From NCBI RefSeq assembly GCF_016765675.1, contig NZ_JAESWB010000340.1:62001-126000 (forward strand): a stretch of 64,000 nucleotides of DNA, written 5' to 3'. Below are positions 1 through 9,607 of this stretch, piece after piece; position 1 is the first letter of the stretch, and every line of letters begins with the position of its first letter. This DNA comes from Neobacillus paridis. Its GTDB lineage: Bacteria; Bacillota; Bacilli; Bacillales; Cytobacillaceae. Both the position numbers and the translations under genes were made by a program. The notes beneath the pieces were generated by a model. The model did no database searches, was not told where the DNA came from, and was given only the letters and a program-made list of their open reading frames with translations.

Positions 1-906
1 AATAAATGGAAACCATCCATAGTTTTTAATTTTAGTTCTTTCAAGCGCCTTTTTGGATTTGGATCAAAAATGATGATTTCTGGGATCATTGACACGATAT
101 ATACGAATATTTATTATGTGATAATTGGAAAGTTCTATTCTTCTACTCAACTAGGTTATTATTCAAATGCTGTGAAATTAAGCGATGTGGCATCACAATC
201 AATAACTTCTTCGATTCAACGAGTAACATATCCGGTTCTTAGTACTTTACAAAATGACCAAGAAAAATTGAAATTCGGCTATAAAAAGATAATGAAGGTC
301 TCTGCTTTTATCAATTTTCCAGTAATGGCAGGATTGGCTGCAATTGCTGTCCCGTTAGTTAGTTTAATCTTAGGTGAAAAGTGGATACAATTGGTTCCAT
401 ATTTCCAGCTATTATGTTTAGCATATATGCTTTATCCGTTTCATGTAATCAACTTAAATATTTTACAGGTTAAAGGGAGATCAGATTTATTTTTACTACT
501 TGAAATAATAAAAAAAATAGTAACAACTATATTGATTGCACTTGCCATATTCCTACATTTAGGGATAATCGGTTTGATATGGGTGGCAATCATCAATTCA
601 TTTATTGCCCTTTTTATAAATTCCTTTTTCTCAGCAAAAGAAATATCTTATTCGATATCAAAACAAATTATTGATATACTTCCCCATTTTCTAATTTCTA
701 TATTTATGGGGGGAATAGTATACATCTTAGGAACTTTAATACAGGCTAATATAGCCATAAAACTAATTGTTCAAATAGGTTGTGGCGTATTATTGTATAT
801 CGCCTTTTGTTGGATGTTTAGGTTAAAAGAGCTCGAAATGGTGTTTCAGTTACTACTGCGGTTTTTCCAGAATCGAAAACAAAGATTAAAATCGGGAGGA
901 ATATAA
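1..906 (+). CDS. polysaccharide flippase (MOP/Wzx type), 3' part
   Basis: Multi-pass membrane protein of the MATE/MOP flippase superfamily, likely moving a lipid-linked sugar repeat across the membrane. The frame is open from the first base of the window, so the N-terminus lies outside; about 301 codons are visible. The visible start reads as the conserved middle of WzxC-like flippases (a W-x-P segment, then LFGFGSK and an IIGKFYSSTQLGYYS segment), followed by at least six hydrophobic helices and a basic tail. It ends 3 bases before the GNAT gene, so the two are probably co-transcribed. The family is clear from these motifs; the substrate is inferred only from the surrounding glycan genes. 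Confidence 0.85.
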   Translation, partial: NKWKPSIVFNFSSFKRLFGFGSKMMISGIIDTIYTNIYYVIIGKFYSSTQLGYYSNAVKLSDVASQSITSSIQRVTYPVLSTLQNDQEKLKFGYKKIMKVSAFINFPVMAGLAAIAVPLVSLILGEKWIQLVPYFQLLCLAYMLYPFHVINLNILQVKGRSDLFLLLEIIKKIVTTILIALAIFLHLGIIGLIWVAIINSFIALFINSFFSAKEISYSISKQIIDILPHFLISIFMGGIVYILGTLIQANIAIKLIVQIGCGVLLYIAFCWMFRLKELEMVFQLLLRFFQNRKQRLKSGGI

Positions 907-909
907 AAA

Positions 910-1431
910 ATGAAATTAATAAATAATAGTTTTCAAAAATATAAAGATATATTTCAGAAAAATGGATTAGATTTTATTTTACTTGATAAAGGAGAAAATG
1001 AAAAAGGCAGACTCGTAGCTTTTTTTAATAAACTTAATTCAGAATTTCTGTTTCCTATGGAACAACAAGAAGCTTTGAAGGTACACGTTATAAAATTACT
1101 AGATTATGCGTATAACTTTATTTTAGTCGATAAAGAAAATAATTGTGATGTAAGTCTTTTGTCCATTTATGCCAATGATTTTATTACAAAAACGGCTTTT
1201 GGGGGTAAAATTGGAATCTTGCCGTCATATCGTGGAGGGAGAACTGCATTTCATCTTGCTAACTTTTCGCTAGAGTTTGCTAAGGAATTGGGCATGGACT
1301 ATTTTAGGGTCGAGGTAGATAAAAATAATACTCGCTGGCTGGCTTACTTGATGGAAAGGAAGAAATTCCAAATTGAAAGTGAAAACGACAATAATTCTTA
1401 TATTCTTATTAGGGATTTAGAGGAAGTTTAA
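910..1431 (+). CDS. GNAT-family acetyltransferase
   Basis: Protein of 173 residues. The C-terminal half carries an acetyl-CoA-binding pattern (LPSYRGGRTAFHLANFSLEFA, then a Trp/Tyr-rich strand ending MERKKF), typical of GNAT N-acyltransferases. The N-terminal 80 residues match nothing I recognise. It sits between the flippase and the dTDP-sugar genes. A GNAT enzyme (WecD) acetylates dTDP-4-amino-4,6-dideoxygalactose in enterobacteria, so N-acylation of the amino sugar made by the neighbouring aminotransferase is a reasonable guess, but the sequence does not prove it. The ribosome binding site is the GGGAGGA at the end of the flippase gene. Confidence 0.7.
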   Translation: MKLINNSFQKYKDIFQKNGLDFILLDKGENEKGRLVAFFNKLNSEFLFPMEQQEALKVHVIKLLDYAYNFILVDKENNCDVSLLSIYANDFITKTAFGGKIGILPSYRGGRTAFHLANFSLEFAKELGMDYFRVEVDKNNTRWLAYLMERKKFQIESENDNNSYILIRDLEEV

Positions 1432-1459
1432 TAAAAGTATTTTTTAAGAAGGTGATTTA

Positions 1460-2371
1460 ATGAAGGGGATTATTTTAGCCGGTGGCAGTGGCACAAGACT
1501 TTATCCGATTACGCTTGCTGTGTCCAAACAACTGTTACCCATTTATGACAAGCCTATGATTTATTATCCGTTATCCGTTCTCATGCTTGCAGGAATTCGG
1601 GATATTTTGATTATTTCCACCCCAAAAGATGCACCCCTCTTTAAGAATTTATTAGGGGATGGTTCGAATTGGGGGATTTCACTTCAATACGCAGTACAAA
1701 AGCATCCGCGTGGTCTGGCGGATGCTTTTATTATTGGTGAAGAGTTTATCGGTAATGATAACGTATGCCTTATTTTGGGAGATAATATCTTCTATGGGCA
1801 AGGATTTACTCCTGTCCTGAAAAGAGCCGCCAGTATCAAAGACTGCGCGGTTGTGTTCGGTTACCAAGTGAAAGATCCGCAGCGTTTTGGTGTAGTAGAA
1901 TTTGACCAAGAATTTAATGCCATATCGATTGAGGAAAAACCATCCCACCCAAGATCCAACTATGCAGTAACCGGTCTCTATTTCTACGATAACCATGTAG
2001 TGGAGATTGCCAAGAATGTCCAGCCATCTGTTCGGGGAGAACTTGAAATTACCGATATTAATAAAGAATATTTAAAACAAAAAAAGCTCAAGGTGGGGCT
2101 TCTCGGAAGAGGATTTGCCTGGCTTGATACGGGTACAGTTGAAAGTTTCTTAGCAGCAAGTCAGTTTGTCGAGACAATTGAGAAACGCCAAGGCTATAAA
2201 ATTGCCTGTCTCGAGGAGATTAGCTATCGAAACCAGTGGATTTCTTCAGATGAGGTTTTGGCTAGAGCGATTCAGTATAAAAATGATTATGGCCATTACT
2301 TATATGACTTAGTGCATGGGAGGTTTCATGATGATTCCAGTTACACAGCCGTTTCTGCCTCCCAAGGATGA
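1460..2371 (+). CDS. rfbA: glucose-1-phosphate thymidylyltransferase
   Basis: Makes dTDP-glucose from dTTP and glucose-1-phosphate, the first step of dTDP-deoxysugar synthesis in the cytoplasm. The N-terminus has the nucleotidyltransferase signature [16 protein letters not shown], then [17 protein letters not shown] and the ILGDNIFYG metal/sugar site, with EEKP and FAWLDTGT further on. At 303 residues it is slightly longer than the usual 290 or so: the last 14 codons overlap the start of the aminotransferase gene. The start follows a good AAGGTGA site. Together with rfbB it supplies the 4-keto-6-deoxy precursor used by the neighbouring aminotransferase. No rfbC or rfbD is present in the window, which argues against rhamnose as the product here. 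Confidence 0.95.
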   Translation: MKGIILAGGSGTRLYPITLAVSKQLLPIYDKPMIYYPLSVLMLAGIRDILIISTPKDAPLFKNLLGDGSNWGISLQYAVQKHPRGLADAFIIGEEFIGNDNVCLILGDNIFYGQGFTPVLKRAASIKDCAVVFGYQVKDPQRFGVVEFDQEFNAISIEEKPSHPRSNYAVTGLYFYDNHVVEIAKNVQPSVRGELEITDINKEYLKQKKLKVGLLGRGFAWLDTGTVESFLAASQFVETIEKRQGYKIACLEEISYRNQWISSDEVLARAIQYKNDYGHYLYDLVHGRFHDDSSYTAVSASQG

Positions 2372-3449
2372 ATATGATCACTTGATATCAAGGCTATGGG
2401 ATTCCAAATGGCTAACCAATAATGGTGTCTATGTGAGACAATTAGAGGAGGAACTTGAAGAATATTTGAATGTTCCTTCTTGTTATTATGTAGGAAATGG
2501 CACGATTGCTCTTCAACTGGCCATTCAATCACTTAAATTGAAAAATGAAATTATCACTACTCCTTTTTCATTTGTGGCTACTACAACATCTATCCTGTGG
2601 GAAAATTGTGAGCCGGTATTTGTAGATATCGATCCCAATACATTATGTATCGATCCAAATAAGATCGAAGAGGCGATTACAAGTAACACAGAAGCAATCC
2701 TTGCCACTCATGTATATGGGATCCCTTGTGATGTTGAAAGAATTGAGGAAATTGCCAAAAAGCATCATCTAAAAGTAATTTATGACGCCGCACATGCTTT
2801 TGGTGTTCGTTATAAAGGAGAATCCTTGTTGCAGTTTGGTGATATTTCCACACTCAGTTTTCATGCAACCAAGCCCTTTCACACAGTAGAAGGCGGAGCC
2901 ATTATCAATAATATGGGGGAAAGAGTTGATAACCAAATTGCGTTATTAAGAAGTTTCGGTTTTCGTGGTGATGATTATGTTACTGCCGGGATTAATGCGA
3001 AAAACTCAGAATTTCATGCTGCGATGGGTTTATGTAATTTGAAATATATCGATGACATTATCACAAACAGAAAGAAAACTTCAGAAACATACGATACATT
3101 ATTAGAAAACAGGGTTGAAAGGCCATTTATTTCGGGGGATGTGCAATATAATTATGCTTACTATCCGGTTATTTTTGAAACGGAAGAGGAACTTCTTCAT
3201 GCTAAGAGCCAATTAGAGAATAACGACATTGAATCCAGAAGATATTTCTACCCATCTTTAAATACAATGACATATTTAAAGAATACAATATCTTGTCCAA
3301 TATCAGAAGACATGGCAAGAAGAATCTTATGTTTGCCCCTTTTTAGTGGATTAAATGATGAAGATGTTGAAAGAATAGCAAACATAATAATAGGAGAGAA
3401 GATCAATGAATTTGCTCATAACCGGCGGAGCCGGCTTCATCGGGTCTAA
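2331..3449 (+). CDS. DegT/DnrJ/EryC1 family dTDP-sugar aminotransferase (VioA-like)
   Basis: PLP-dependent sugar aminotransferase, about 372 residues. It shows the DegT fold-type I pattern: [22 protein letters not shown], and the PLP lysine in [15 protein letters not shown]. The [13 protein letters not shown] form is typical of enzymes that aminate dTDP-4-keto-6-deoxyglucose (VioA, FdtB and relatives). The start is taken at the second of two adjacent ATGs (2328/2331), 7 bases after GGGAGG. The gene overlaps rfbA by about 41 bases and rfbB by 44 bases in different frames. In context it should convert the RfbB product to a dTDP-amino-dideoxyhexose such as viosamine or thomosamine; whether C3 or C4 is aminated cannot be read from the sequence. 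Confidence 0.85.
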   Translation: MIPVTQPFLPPKDEYDHLISRLWDSKWLTNNGVYVRQLEEELEEYLNVPSCYYVGNGTIALQLAIQSLKLKNEIITTPFSFVATTTSILWENCEPVFVDIDPNTLCIDPNKIEEAITSNTEAILATHVYGIPCDVERIEEIAKKHHLKVIYDAAHAFGVRYKGESLLQFGDISTLSFHATKPFHTVEGGAIINNMGERVDNQIALLRSFGFRGDDYVTAGINAKNSEFHAAMGLCNLKYIDDIITNRKKTSETYDTLLENRVERPFISGDVQYNYAYYPVIFETEEELLHAKSQLENNDIESRRYFYPSLNTMTYLKNTISCPISEDMARRILCLPLFSGLNDEDVERIANIIIGEKINEFAHNRRSRLHRV

Positions 3450-4446
3450 CTTTGTTTCATATTTATTGGAGCAGCGAAAAGATATTCAGATTATAAATCT
3501 TGATCAATTAACTTACGCTGGGAGTCTTGATAATCTTAGGGAAGTGATCGACCATCCCCGCCATATCTTTGTGGAAGGCGATATTTGTAATCGCACCCTC
3601 GTGGAAAGGCTGTTTGAAGAGTATCAAATTAAAGGGGTTATTCATTTTGCAGCAGAATCCCACGTGGATAATTCGATTAAGAACCCAACCTTTTTTGTAG
3701 AAACGAATGTACTTGGTACATCTATCTTGCTTGAAGCAGCACGCGAATTTTGGATGGATGGGGAGGGGATTTACAAATCTGATTTTGAGAATGCCCGGTT
3801 TCATCACATTTCCACTGATGAGGTTTACGGAAGCCTTGGGACGGAAGGGTACTTTACGGAAAATAGTCCATATGCTCCAAACAGTCCTTACTCAGCTAGC
3901 AAAGCGGCTAGTGATATGATGGTACGCAGTTATTTTCATACTTATGGTATGAATGTTGTTACAACCAATTGCTCGAATAATTACGGACCAAAGCAGCATG
4001 CAGAAAAATTAATTCCAACTATTATTCGTAAGGCGATCTCTCTTGAGGAAATCCCTATTTATGGGGATGGCCAGAATGTTCGTGATTGGTTATATGTCCT
4101 TGATCACTGCCGTGCGATTGAAAAGGTATTTTTTGAAGGGCAATCAGGTGAGACCTATCTAATCGGCGGCCATAATGAGAAAAGTAATACCGAGATCGCT
4201 CATATTATTTGTGAAATCCTTGATTCGTATCAACCAGTTCCCAAGAATCAAAAAGGGGTTACAAAATATGAGCAATTGATAAGGTTTGTAAAAGACCGAC
4301 CTGGGCATGATTTTAGATACGCCATTAATGATAGAAAATTACGAGATAGTTTGGGCTTTCAGAATGAATACGAATTTGAAGAAGGTATCGCGAAGACCAT
4401 AGACTATTTTCTCAAGCAAGTAAAGGATAGTAATCCATCGCTATAA
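3406..4446 (+). CDS. rfbB: dTDP-glucose 4,6-dehydratase
   Basis: Extended SDR that dehydrates dTDP-glucose to dTDP-4-keto-6-deoxyglucose using bound NAD. Visible motifs are the Rossmann [10 protein letters not shown] at the N-terminus, HFAAESHVDNSI, the STDEVYGSLG segment with the catalytic Thr/Asp/Glu, and the active-site YSASKAASD. At 346 residues it is within family range. The start follows AGGAGA and lies inside the end of the aminotransferase gene. It forms an rfbA-aminotransferase-rfbB core operon, and the M28 peptidase gene follows within 6 bases. Confidence 0.95.
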   Translation: MNLLITGGAGFIGSNFVSYLLEQRKDIQIINLDQLTYAGSLDNLREVIDHPRHIFVEGDICNRTLVERLFEEYQIKGVIHFAAESHVDNSIKNPTFFVETNVLGTSILLEAAREFWMDGEGIYKSDFENARFHHISTDEVYGSLGTEGYFTENSPYAPNSPYSASKAASDMMVRSYFHTYGMNVVTTNCSNNYGPKQHAEKLIPTIIRKAISLEEIPIYGDGQNVRDWLYVLDHCRAIEKVFFEGQSGETYLIGGHNEKSNTEIAHIICEILDSYQPVPKNQKGVTKYEQLIRFVKDRPGHDFRYAINDRKLRDSLGFQNEYEFEEGIAKTIDYFLKQVKDSNPSL

Positions 4447-4451
4447 AAGAT

Positions 4452-6197
4452 GTGTTGGGGGAATTAAAAATCGAGCCAAATGTTAATCTACATGCAAAAA
4501 GAAAAACGATATTTACAAAGACTTTTGCTTTTATTTTACTCATCCTAATCATTTTACTATTTATTTGGATAAGCTTTTTGCCATTTCAACCACCCCAATT
4601 CCTTACTTCAAAACAGGCGGGGGAAGATCAATTCTCTGCTGAAAGAGCTAGGGAATATTTAAAAGAAATAGCCGTCAAGCCTCATCCACTTGGTTCGGAA
4701 GAACATGATCGGGTAAGAGATTATCTATTTAACACTTTAACTGATTTAGGGGTTTCTCCTGAAATTCAAGTAACAGAGGTGAAGACTCCCTTATGGGAAA
4801 ATGGTTATGTAGGGAAATTAGAGAATATTGTTGCTCGAATACCTGGAAAAGATTCTTCAATGGCGATTATGATTTCGGCGCATTATGATTCTGTAGAAAA
4901 CAGCCCGGGAGCTTCCGATAATGGTTCTGGAGTCGCTGCTATACTGGAAACAGTAGATATTTTATCGAGGTCTGCACAATTAAAAAACGATGTCATTATC
5001 CTTTTAACGGATGGAGAAGAACATGGGTTATTAGGAGCAAGAGCTTTTGTCAATAGGCATCCATGGGCGAAGGATGTTGCATTGATATTTAATTTTGATA
5101 CTCGGGGGAATACAGGTCCTTCTATTATGTTTCAGATCAATGAAGGGAATGAACGCTTGATATCCGAATTTATTAAAGCAGTACCCCATCCTGTTACACA
5201 TTCCTTTATTTCAGAGCTTTATACTTATATGCCTAATGATACGGATTTTACAATTTTTAATCAAGCAGGAATGTACGGGTTGAATTTTGGCTTGGTAAAG
5301 GGATTATCTAGTTATCATACATCTCTGGATACAGTAGAAAATATGGATTTAGATAGCCTTCAGCATACTGGTGATAATATGCTTCACTTAGTTCAGCATG
5401 TTGGTAACATGAATTTAGTACTGAAAAAGGATGGAAATAAAATATTTTTTAATTTAATTGGAAATGAAGTCATCACATATCCAGAAAATTGGGTACTTCC
5501 ATTTATGATAGTGGTTATTATTACCTACTTTTTATCATTTATCCATGGACTCAAATCGAAACAGCTAACCCTTGGAGGAGTTAGTTTAGGGTTTTTCCTT
5601 TATGTAGCCGTGATGTTTATAGCATTTTATATAGGGAAAGGTATTTGGAATTTGATCGTTCAATATTTTCCGGAAAATGTTTGGAGTTTAGAGACAAATT
5701 TAAACGAAAGTAATCCGATTTTTATAAGTTCTATTTTTGTCCTGATTTCAATCATGATCGTTCTTTACCAATTGGCTGCAAAAAAAATCCAACCATATGA
5801 TCTCACAATGGGTGCATACTTCTGTTGGCTTTTGTTGACGATTGTTACGAGTATCTTTTACAAAGAATCAAGTTATATTTTTATATGGCCTCTCTTAGCG
5901 GGGTTACTTGGTATGAATATATTAATGAGATTGAAAAATGAATATTCAATTAGCGGTTATGTTATCACTTTAGCATTCACTTTACCGGGTGTACTAATTG
6001 CTGTACCGGCACTATATTTAATATATATTGCATTTACCTTAAAGATTATACATGTATTATTGCCACTAACTACGTTGTTGGCAGCGTTTATAATTCCTAT
6101 TTTAAGTACTTTTAAATTCAGATCAATCTTTGTATTTCCAATAATTTTGGTTACTATTGGTGTAAGTATTGTTGCTATAAGTGCTGTTTTTTATTAG
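4452..6197 (+). CDS. membrane-anchored M28-family metallopeptidase
   Basis: One N-terminal transmembrane segment (about residues 23-45) is followed by an extracytoplasmic M28 zinc-peptidase domain and a C-terminal region of seven or eight hydrophobic helices. Zinc ligands and catalytic residues can be placed: His and Asp in SAHYDS, Asp in GASDNGSG, the Glu pair in TDGEEHGLLG, Asp in NFDTRG and His in SYHTSLDT. The layout resembles the vacuolar membrane protease (PFF1) type: peptidase then multi-pass membrane. The start is uncertain. GTG 4452 has no ribosome binding site of its own but lies 6 bases after the rfbB stop, so it may be translationally coupled. A GGGGG run at 4457-4461 would better suit an in-frame ATC at 4470. 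Its role in a glycan locus is unknown. Confidence 0.8.
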   Translation: MLGELKIEPNVNLHAKRKTIFTKTFAFILLILIILLFIWISFLPFQPPQFLTSKQAGEDQFSAERAREYLKEIAVKPHPLGSEEHDRVRDYLFNTLTDLGVSPEIQVTEVKTPLWENGYVGKLENIVARIPGKDSSMAIMISAHYDSVENSPGASDNGSGVAAILETVDILSRSAQLKNDVIILLTDGEEHGLLGARAFVNRHPWAKDVALIFNFDTRGNTGPSIMFQINEGNERLISEFIKAVPHPVTHSFISELYTYMPNDTDFTIFNQAGMYGLNFGLVKGLSSYHTSLDTVENMDLDSLQHTGDNMLHLVQHVGNMNLVLKKDGNKIFFNLIGNEVITYPENWVLPFMIVVIITYFLSFIHGLKSKQLTLGGVSLGFFLYVAVMFIAFYIGKGIWNLIVQYFPENVWSLETNLNESNPIFISSIFVLISIMIVLYQLAAKKIQPYDLTMGAYFCWLLLTIVTSIFYKESSYIFIWPLLAGLLGMNILMRLKNEYSISGYVITLAFTLPGVLIAVPALYLIYIAFTLKIIHVLLPLTTLLAAFIIPILSTFKFRSIFVFPIILVTIGVSIVAISAVFY

Positions 6198-6227
6198 ACA
6201 ATCAATAAATAGCTGGAGATGTTACGA

Positions 6228-7424
6228 ATGAAAAAAGTTATGTTTCTTGGCGGGGCTATGATGCAATTACCGGCAATTAAATATGCGAAAAAACAAGGGT
6301 ATTATACGATCCTTTGTGATTATTTAGCTGATAATCCAGGACAATATTATGCAAATGAATATTATTGTGTCAGTACAACGGACAAAGAAGCTGTTTTAGC
6401 CATCGCTATAGAGAAGGAGATTGATGGAGTGTTTGCTTACGTGTCAGACCCTGCTGCTCCTACAGCTGCATATGTAGCAAATCAGTTAAATCTTCCTTCT
6501 AATCCATATGAATCAGTCGTAATACTGACGAAAAAAGATTTATTTAGGAAGTTTTTACAAGATAATGGATTTAATTGTCCCAAGGCGGATAGTTTCAAAA
6601 CATTAAAGGAAGCACGAGAAAAAATAAAAGAATTCCATTTTCCAATAATAGTAAAACCTGTTGATACCTCTGCAAGCAGAGGTATTTCTTTGGTTAAAAG
6701 TATTGAGGAGATCGAACAAGCTTTTTTAAATGCTATTTCTCAATCAAAAGAAAAGAAGGTAATTATCGAAGAATATATTGAAATGTCACATGATTATCAG
6801 ATAGGTGGTGATGTTTTTGTTCTTGATGGGAAACTGGCATTTTGCGGGTTTCTAAATTGTCATCGAAATAAACAGTTAAATCCATTAATACCGATCGGTA
6901 AAAGCTATCCAGTAATGATAGAGGATGAAAAAGCAGAACTAATTCGCCAAGAATTACAAAGAATAATTGATCTATTAGATATAAAAATGGGGGCAATGAA
7001 TATAGAGGCTGTATTCGGTAAAGATCATAAACCATATTTTATTGAAATCGGACCGAGAAATGGGGGAAATATGATCTCTAATCTGTTGGAATTGATTACT
7101 GGAATTGACTTCGTACAAGCTTCAGTAGAGTGTGCTATAGGTAATCATTCTATTAGGATGGATTTCGAACCAAAAGAAGAATACTACTCTTCTTATACAC
7201 TCCATTCAGCAAAACAAGGTATTTTAACGGATATTACTTTTAGTAAAGCAATAGAGGAAAACATTATTTCTAAATATATATATAAAGATCAAGGAACAGC
7301 TATTGATATCTTTACTGCTGGAAATAAAGCATTAGGATTTGTCTTTTTGAAATTTGATAGTTTAGAAGAACAATTATATAAAATGGATCATATGAATCAA
7401 TACATTACCGTTAATGTTTTATGA
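6228..7424 (+). CDS. ATP-grasp ligase 1
   Basis: 398-residue ATP-grasp protein of the carbamoyl-phosphate-synthase/D-Ala-ligase-like group. It begins with a Rossmann-like pre-ATP-grasp domain (KKVMFLGGAMMQLPAIKYA). The ATP-grasp loop IVKPVDTSASRGISLV and the metal/phosphate segment EIGPRNGGNMISN follow. The start at ATG 6228 sits 10 bases after GGAG; an upstream ATG at 6219 is too close. Such enzymes join a carboxylate, activated as acyl-phosphate, to an amine. It precedes a PLP decarboxylase-like gene by 21 bases. A second ATP-grasp/PLP pair lies downstream, which suggests two parallel amino-acid attachment or activation steps on a glycan precursor; this is inference. Confidence 0.8.
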   Translation: MKKVMFLGGAMMQLPAIKYAKKQGYYTILCDYLADNPGQYYANEYYCVSTTDKEAVLAIAIEKEIDGVFAYVSDPAAPTAAYVANQLNLPSNPYESVVILTKKDLFRKFLQDNGFNCPKADSFKTLKEAREKIKEFHFPIIVKPVDTSASRGISLVKSIEEIEQAFLNAISQSKEKKVIIEEYIEMSHDYQIGGDVFVLDGKLAFCGFLNCHRNKQLNPLIPIGKSYPVMIEDEKAELIRQELQRIIDLLDIKMGAMNIEAVFGKDHKPYFIEIGPRNGGNMISNLLELITGIDFVQASVECAIGNHSIRMDFEPKEEYYSSYTLHSAKQGILTDITFSKAIEENIISKYIYKDQGTAIDIFTAGNKALGFVFLKFDSLEEQLYKMDHMNQYITVNVL

Positions 7425-7445
7425 AATTTTAGGGAGGAGGATAAA

Positions 7446-8777
7446 TTGAGTAGATCCTTGAAGGTTAATAATGCAAATAGCGGAAAAGCTATTTTAGAAA
7501 AAGAACTATATTCCTATGAGACTATCGAAAAATTAGCCGAGGAATATGGCTCTTCGTTTTATATTATGAATGTAAATACATTAATAGAAAATTACAAACA
7601 AATGTATCATGCTTTTAAAAGCAGATATGATCGTTTTATTATTGGCTATTCTTATAAAACAAATTATATTCCACTTCTATGCCAAGAAATGTATAAATTA
7701 GGCGCATATGCTGAGGTTGTATCAAGATTAGAATATGACTTTGCCATTAAAATAGGTGTGGATCCGAAAAAGATTATCTTTAATGGCCCATTAAAGAGTC
7801 AAGATGATATTAACTATGCTCTGAAAAATGAAAGCATTATTAATCTTGACTCATTTTATGAAATTGACTTTGTAAAAAGCTATGCTTTTAATCATCCGAA
7901 CAGCATAGTCAAAATTGGCTTAAGGGTAAACTTTGATATTACTGAAGATAGTATTACTCAGCTTGCAGACGGATTTGAAATGAGCCGATTTGGGATATGT
8001 GAAGAAAATGGTGATCTAAAGCGAGCAATCGATCTGTTGGAAAGTGTAACAAATATCAAAATTGTTGGTTTACATGGCCATTTTTCAACAACTGGAAGAA
8101 GAATAGAATCATATAAAAGAATCACTCAAGAATTGTGTCATTTTGTAAAAAAGTATAAATTGAACCATATCGAATATATTGATATTGGAGGTGGTATCTC
8201 AGGTAATGTTCCGAAATCGCTTAGAGAGTATTCCCCTACTTTTGATGAGTATGGAGAGGCAATCTGTGCCGTTATGAATCATGAATTTTCCCATTATGCT
8301 AATCCCCCTGCATTAATTTTGGAACCTGGAATATCGATGGTTGGCAATGTATTTGAATTTGTTTCAAAAGTTGTAGGGATTAAAAATATAAAAGAAAATT
8401 GTTTTGTTTTAGTGGACGGAAGTGTTCATAATATTAAGCCGACATTTAATAAAAAAAAACTGCCAATTAATTTTTTACGTCAGCATCATGAAGAAAAACA
8501 GGTAACGGAAAACTTTCACATAGTGGGGTATACATGTTTAGAAAAAGATTACCTGATATATGATGCGGTTGCCGAATTGCCTAAAATTGGTGATTACATT
8601 CTCTTTCAGAATGTTGGGGCATATACCATTGTCTACAATCCACCTTTTATAAAGGAACGCCCGGCTATTATTGGTATCGACAATCAGAAAATTTTTGAAG
8701 TTCGAAAAAAGGAAACGATTAAACAATTCTTTAATGAAGAGATATATTGCTTTGGGAAACAGGAAATTAGGTTGTAG
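7446..8777 (+). CDS. PLP-dependent decarboxylase-like protein (fold type III), copy 1
   Basis: 443-residue member of the diaminopimelate/ornithine decarboxylase superfamily. The PLP lysine is in IGYSYKTNY; GLHGHFSTTGR, YIDIGGGISG and LEPGISMVGN match the PLP-phosphate and barrel motifs. GYTCLEKDYL corresponds to the Cys/Asp pair that the partner subunit contributes to the dimer active site. The canonical DapDC motifs are altered (HGHFST instead of HIGSQ), so the substrate is probably not diaminopimelate. The start is TTG 7446 after AGGGAGGAGG. It is a close paralogue of the protein at 10544-11794. Related stand-alone enzymes act on carrier- or peptide-linked amino acids (for example BtrK in butirosin synthesis), but no carrier protein is visible here. 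Confidence 0.85.
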   Translation: MSRSLKVNNANSGKAILEKELYSYETIEKLAEEYGSSFYIMNVNTLIENYKQMYHAFKSRYDRFIIGYSYKTNYIPLLCQEMYKLGAYAEVVSRLEYDFAIKIGVDPKKIIFNGPLKSQDDINYALKNESIINLDSFYEIDFVKSYAFNHPNSIVKIGLRVNFDITEDSITQLADGFEMSRFGICEENGDLKRAIDLLESVTNIKIVGLHGHFSTTGRRIESYKRITQELCHFVKKYKLNHIEYIDIGGGISGNVPKSLREYSPTFDEYGEAICAVMNHEFSHYANPPALILEPGISMVGNVFEFVSKVVGIKNIKENCFVLVDGSVHNIKPTFNKKKLPINFLRQHHEEKQVTENFHIVGYTCLEKDYLIYDAVAELPKIGDYILFQNVGAYTIVYNPPFIKERPAIIGIDNQKIFEVRKKETIKQFFNEEIYCFGKQEIRL

Positions 8778-8814
8778 AGTTAGTTTAGAGTGATAGGAGG
8801 TGTGTGAATCAATA

Positions 8815-9516
8815 ATGAAAATAGCCATCATGCAGCCATATTTTCTTCCATATCTAGGGTATTGGCAACTAGTCAATGCAGCCGATTGCTTTGTTCTTTA
8901 TGACAATATTCAATTTTCCAAAAGAGGATGGTTTCATAAAAATAATATATTAATGAATGGAGAAAAGAAGCTGTTTACCATCCCTTTAAAAAAAGACTCT
9001 GATTATCTAGATGTTAAGGAAAGATATTTATCGGATGATTCCGACAAGATGATAAGAAAGATCCTTGCACAAATTGAAAGCTCCTATGCTAAAGCACCCT
9101 TTTTTAATGAGGTCTTCCCTTTCATCAAGAAAATCTTTTTATACGATGATAAAAACTTATTTAACTATATTTACTTTTCAATAAATGAAATATTAAATTA
9201 TTTAAATGTAGAAACACCACTCATTATTTCCAGTAAAATTGAAATTGACCATTCCTTAAAAGGGAAGGACAAAGTTATTAAGATTGTCGAAACATTGGGA
9301 GGGGATGAATATATCAATCCGATTGGTGGTGTAGATTTATATAGTAAACAGGAATTCGGGGAGGCCAATATTCAATTATCATTTTTAGAGTCGGATGTTC
9401 CAGTCTATCAACAATTTAAGCAAGACTTCGTTTCGCATTTATCAATTATAGATATTTTAATGTTTAATTCAAAGGAAAAAGTTATTTTAATGTTAGAAGA
9501 ATATCAACTGAGATAG
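8815..9516 (+). CDS. WbqC family protein
   Basis: 233-residue WbqC-like protein, recognised by its N-terminal signature MKIAIMQPYFLPYLGYW, then FVLYDNIQFSKRGWFHKN and FTIPLKKD. The family is common in O-antigen and capsule loci; its chemistry is poorly known and has been proposed to involve amino-group modification of sugars or amino acids. The start is ATG 8815 because the family begins with MKIAIMQP, although the AGGAGG site is 14 bases upstream, longer than ideal. It lies between decarboxylase copy 1 and the glycosyltransferase. Confidence 0.85.
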   Translation: MKIAIMQPYFLPYLGYWQLVNAADCFVLYDNIQFSKRGWFHKNNILMNGEKKLFTIPLKKDSDYLDVKERYLSDDSDKMIRKILAQIESSYAKAPFFNEVFPFIKKIFLYDDKNLFNYIYFSINEILNYLNVETPLIISSKIEIDHSLKGKDKVIKIVETLGGDEYINPIGGVDLYSKQEFGEANIQLSFLESDVPVYQQFKQDFVSHLSIIDILMFNSKEKVILMLEEYQLR

Positions 9517-9607
9517 GTTATCAAATTGTGTGTTTATAGCATTCTTTTTACTTGGATGTTCGTTATTAAGAATATGGTGATGCTATTTTAAGTTAAGAAG
9601 GGATAAA

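Noticed and set aside
910..4446. Anthrose operon or rhamnose (rfbABCD) operon
   Set aside because: No rfbC or rfbD is present, and the anthrose-specific enoyl-CoA hydratase and acyl transferase are not seen. Only a generic dTDP-amino-dideoxyhexose route is supported.
7446..8777. Diaminopimelate decarboxylase (lysA)
   Set aside because: The fold is right, but the HIGSQ and C-terminal substrate motifs are altered, there are two paralogues, and the context is a glycan locus.
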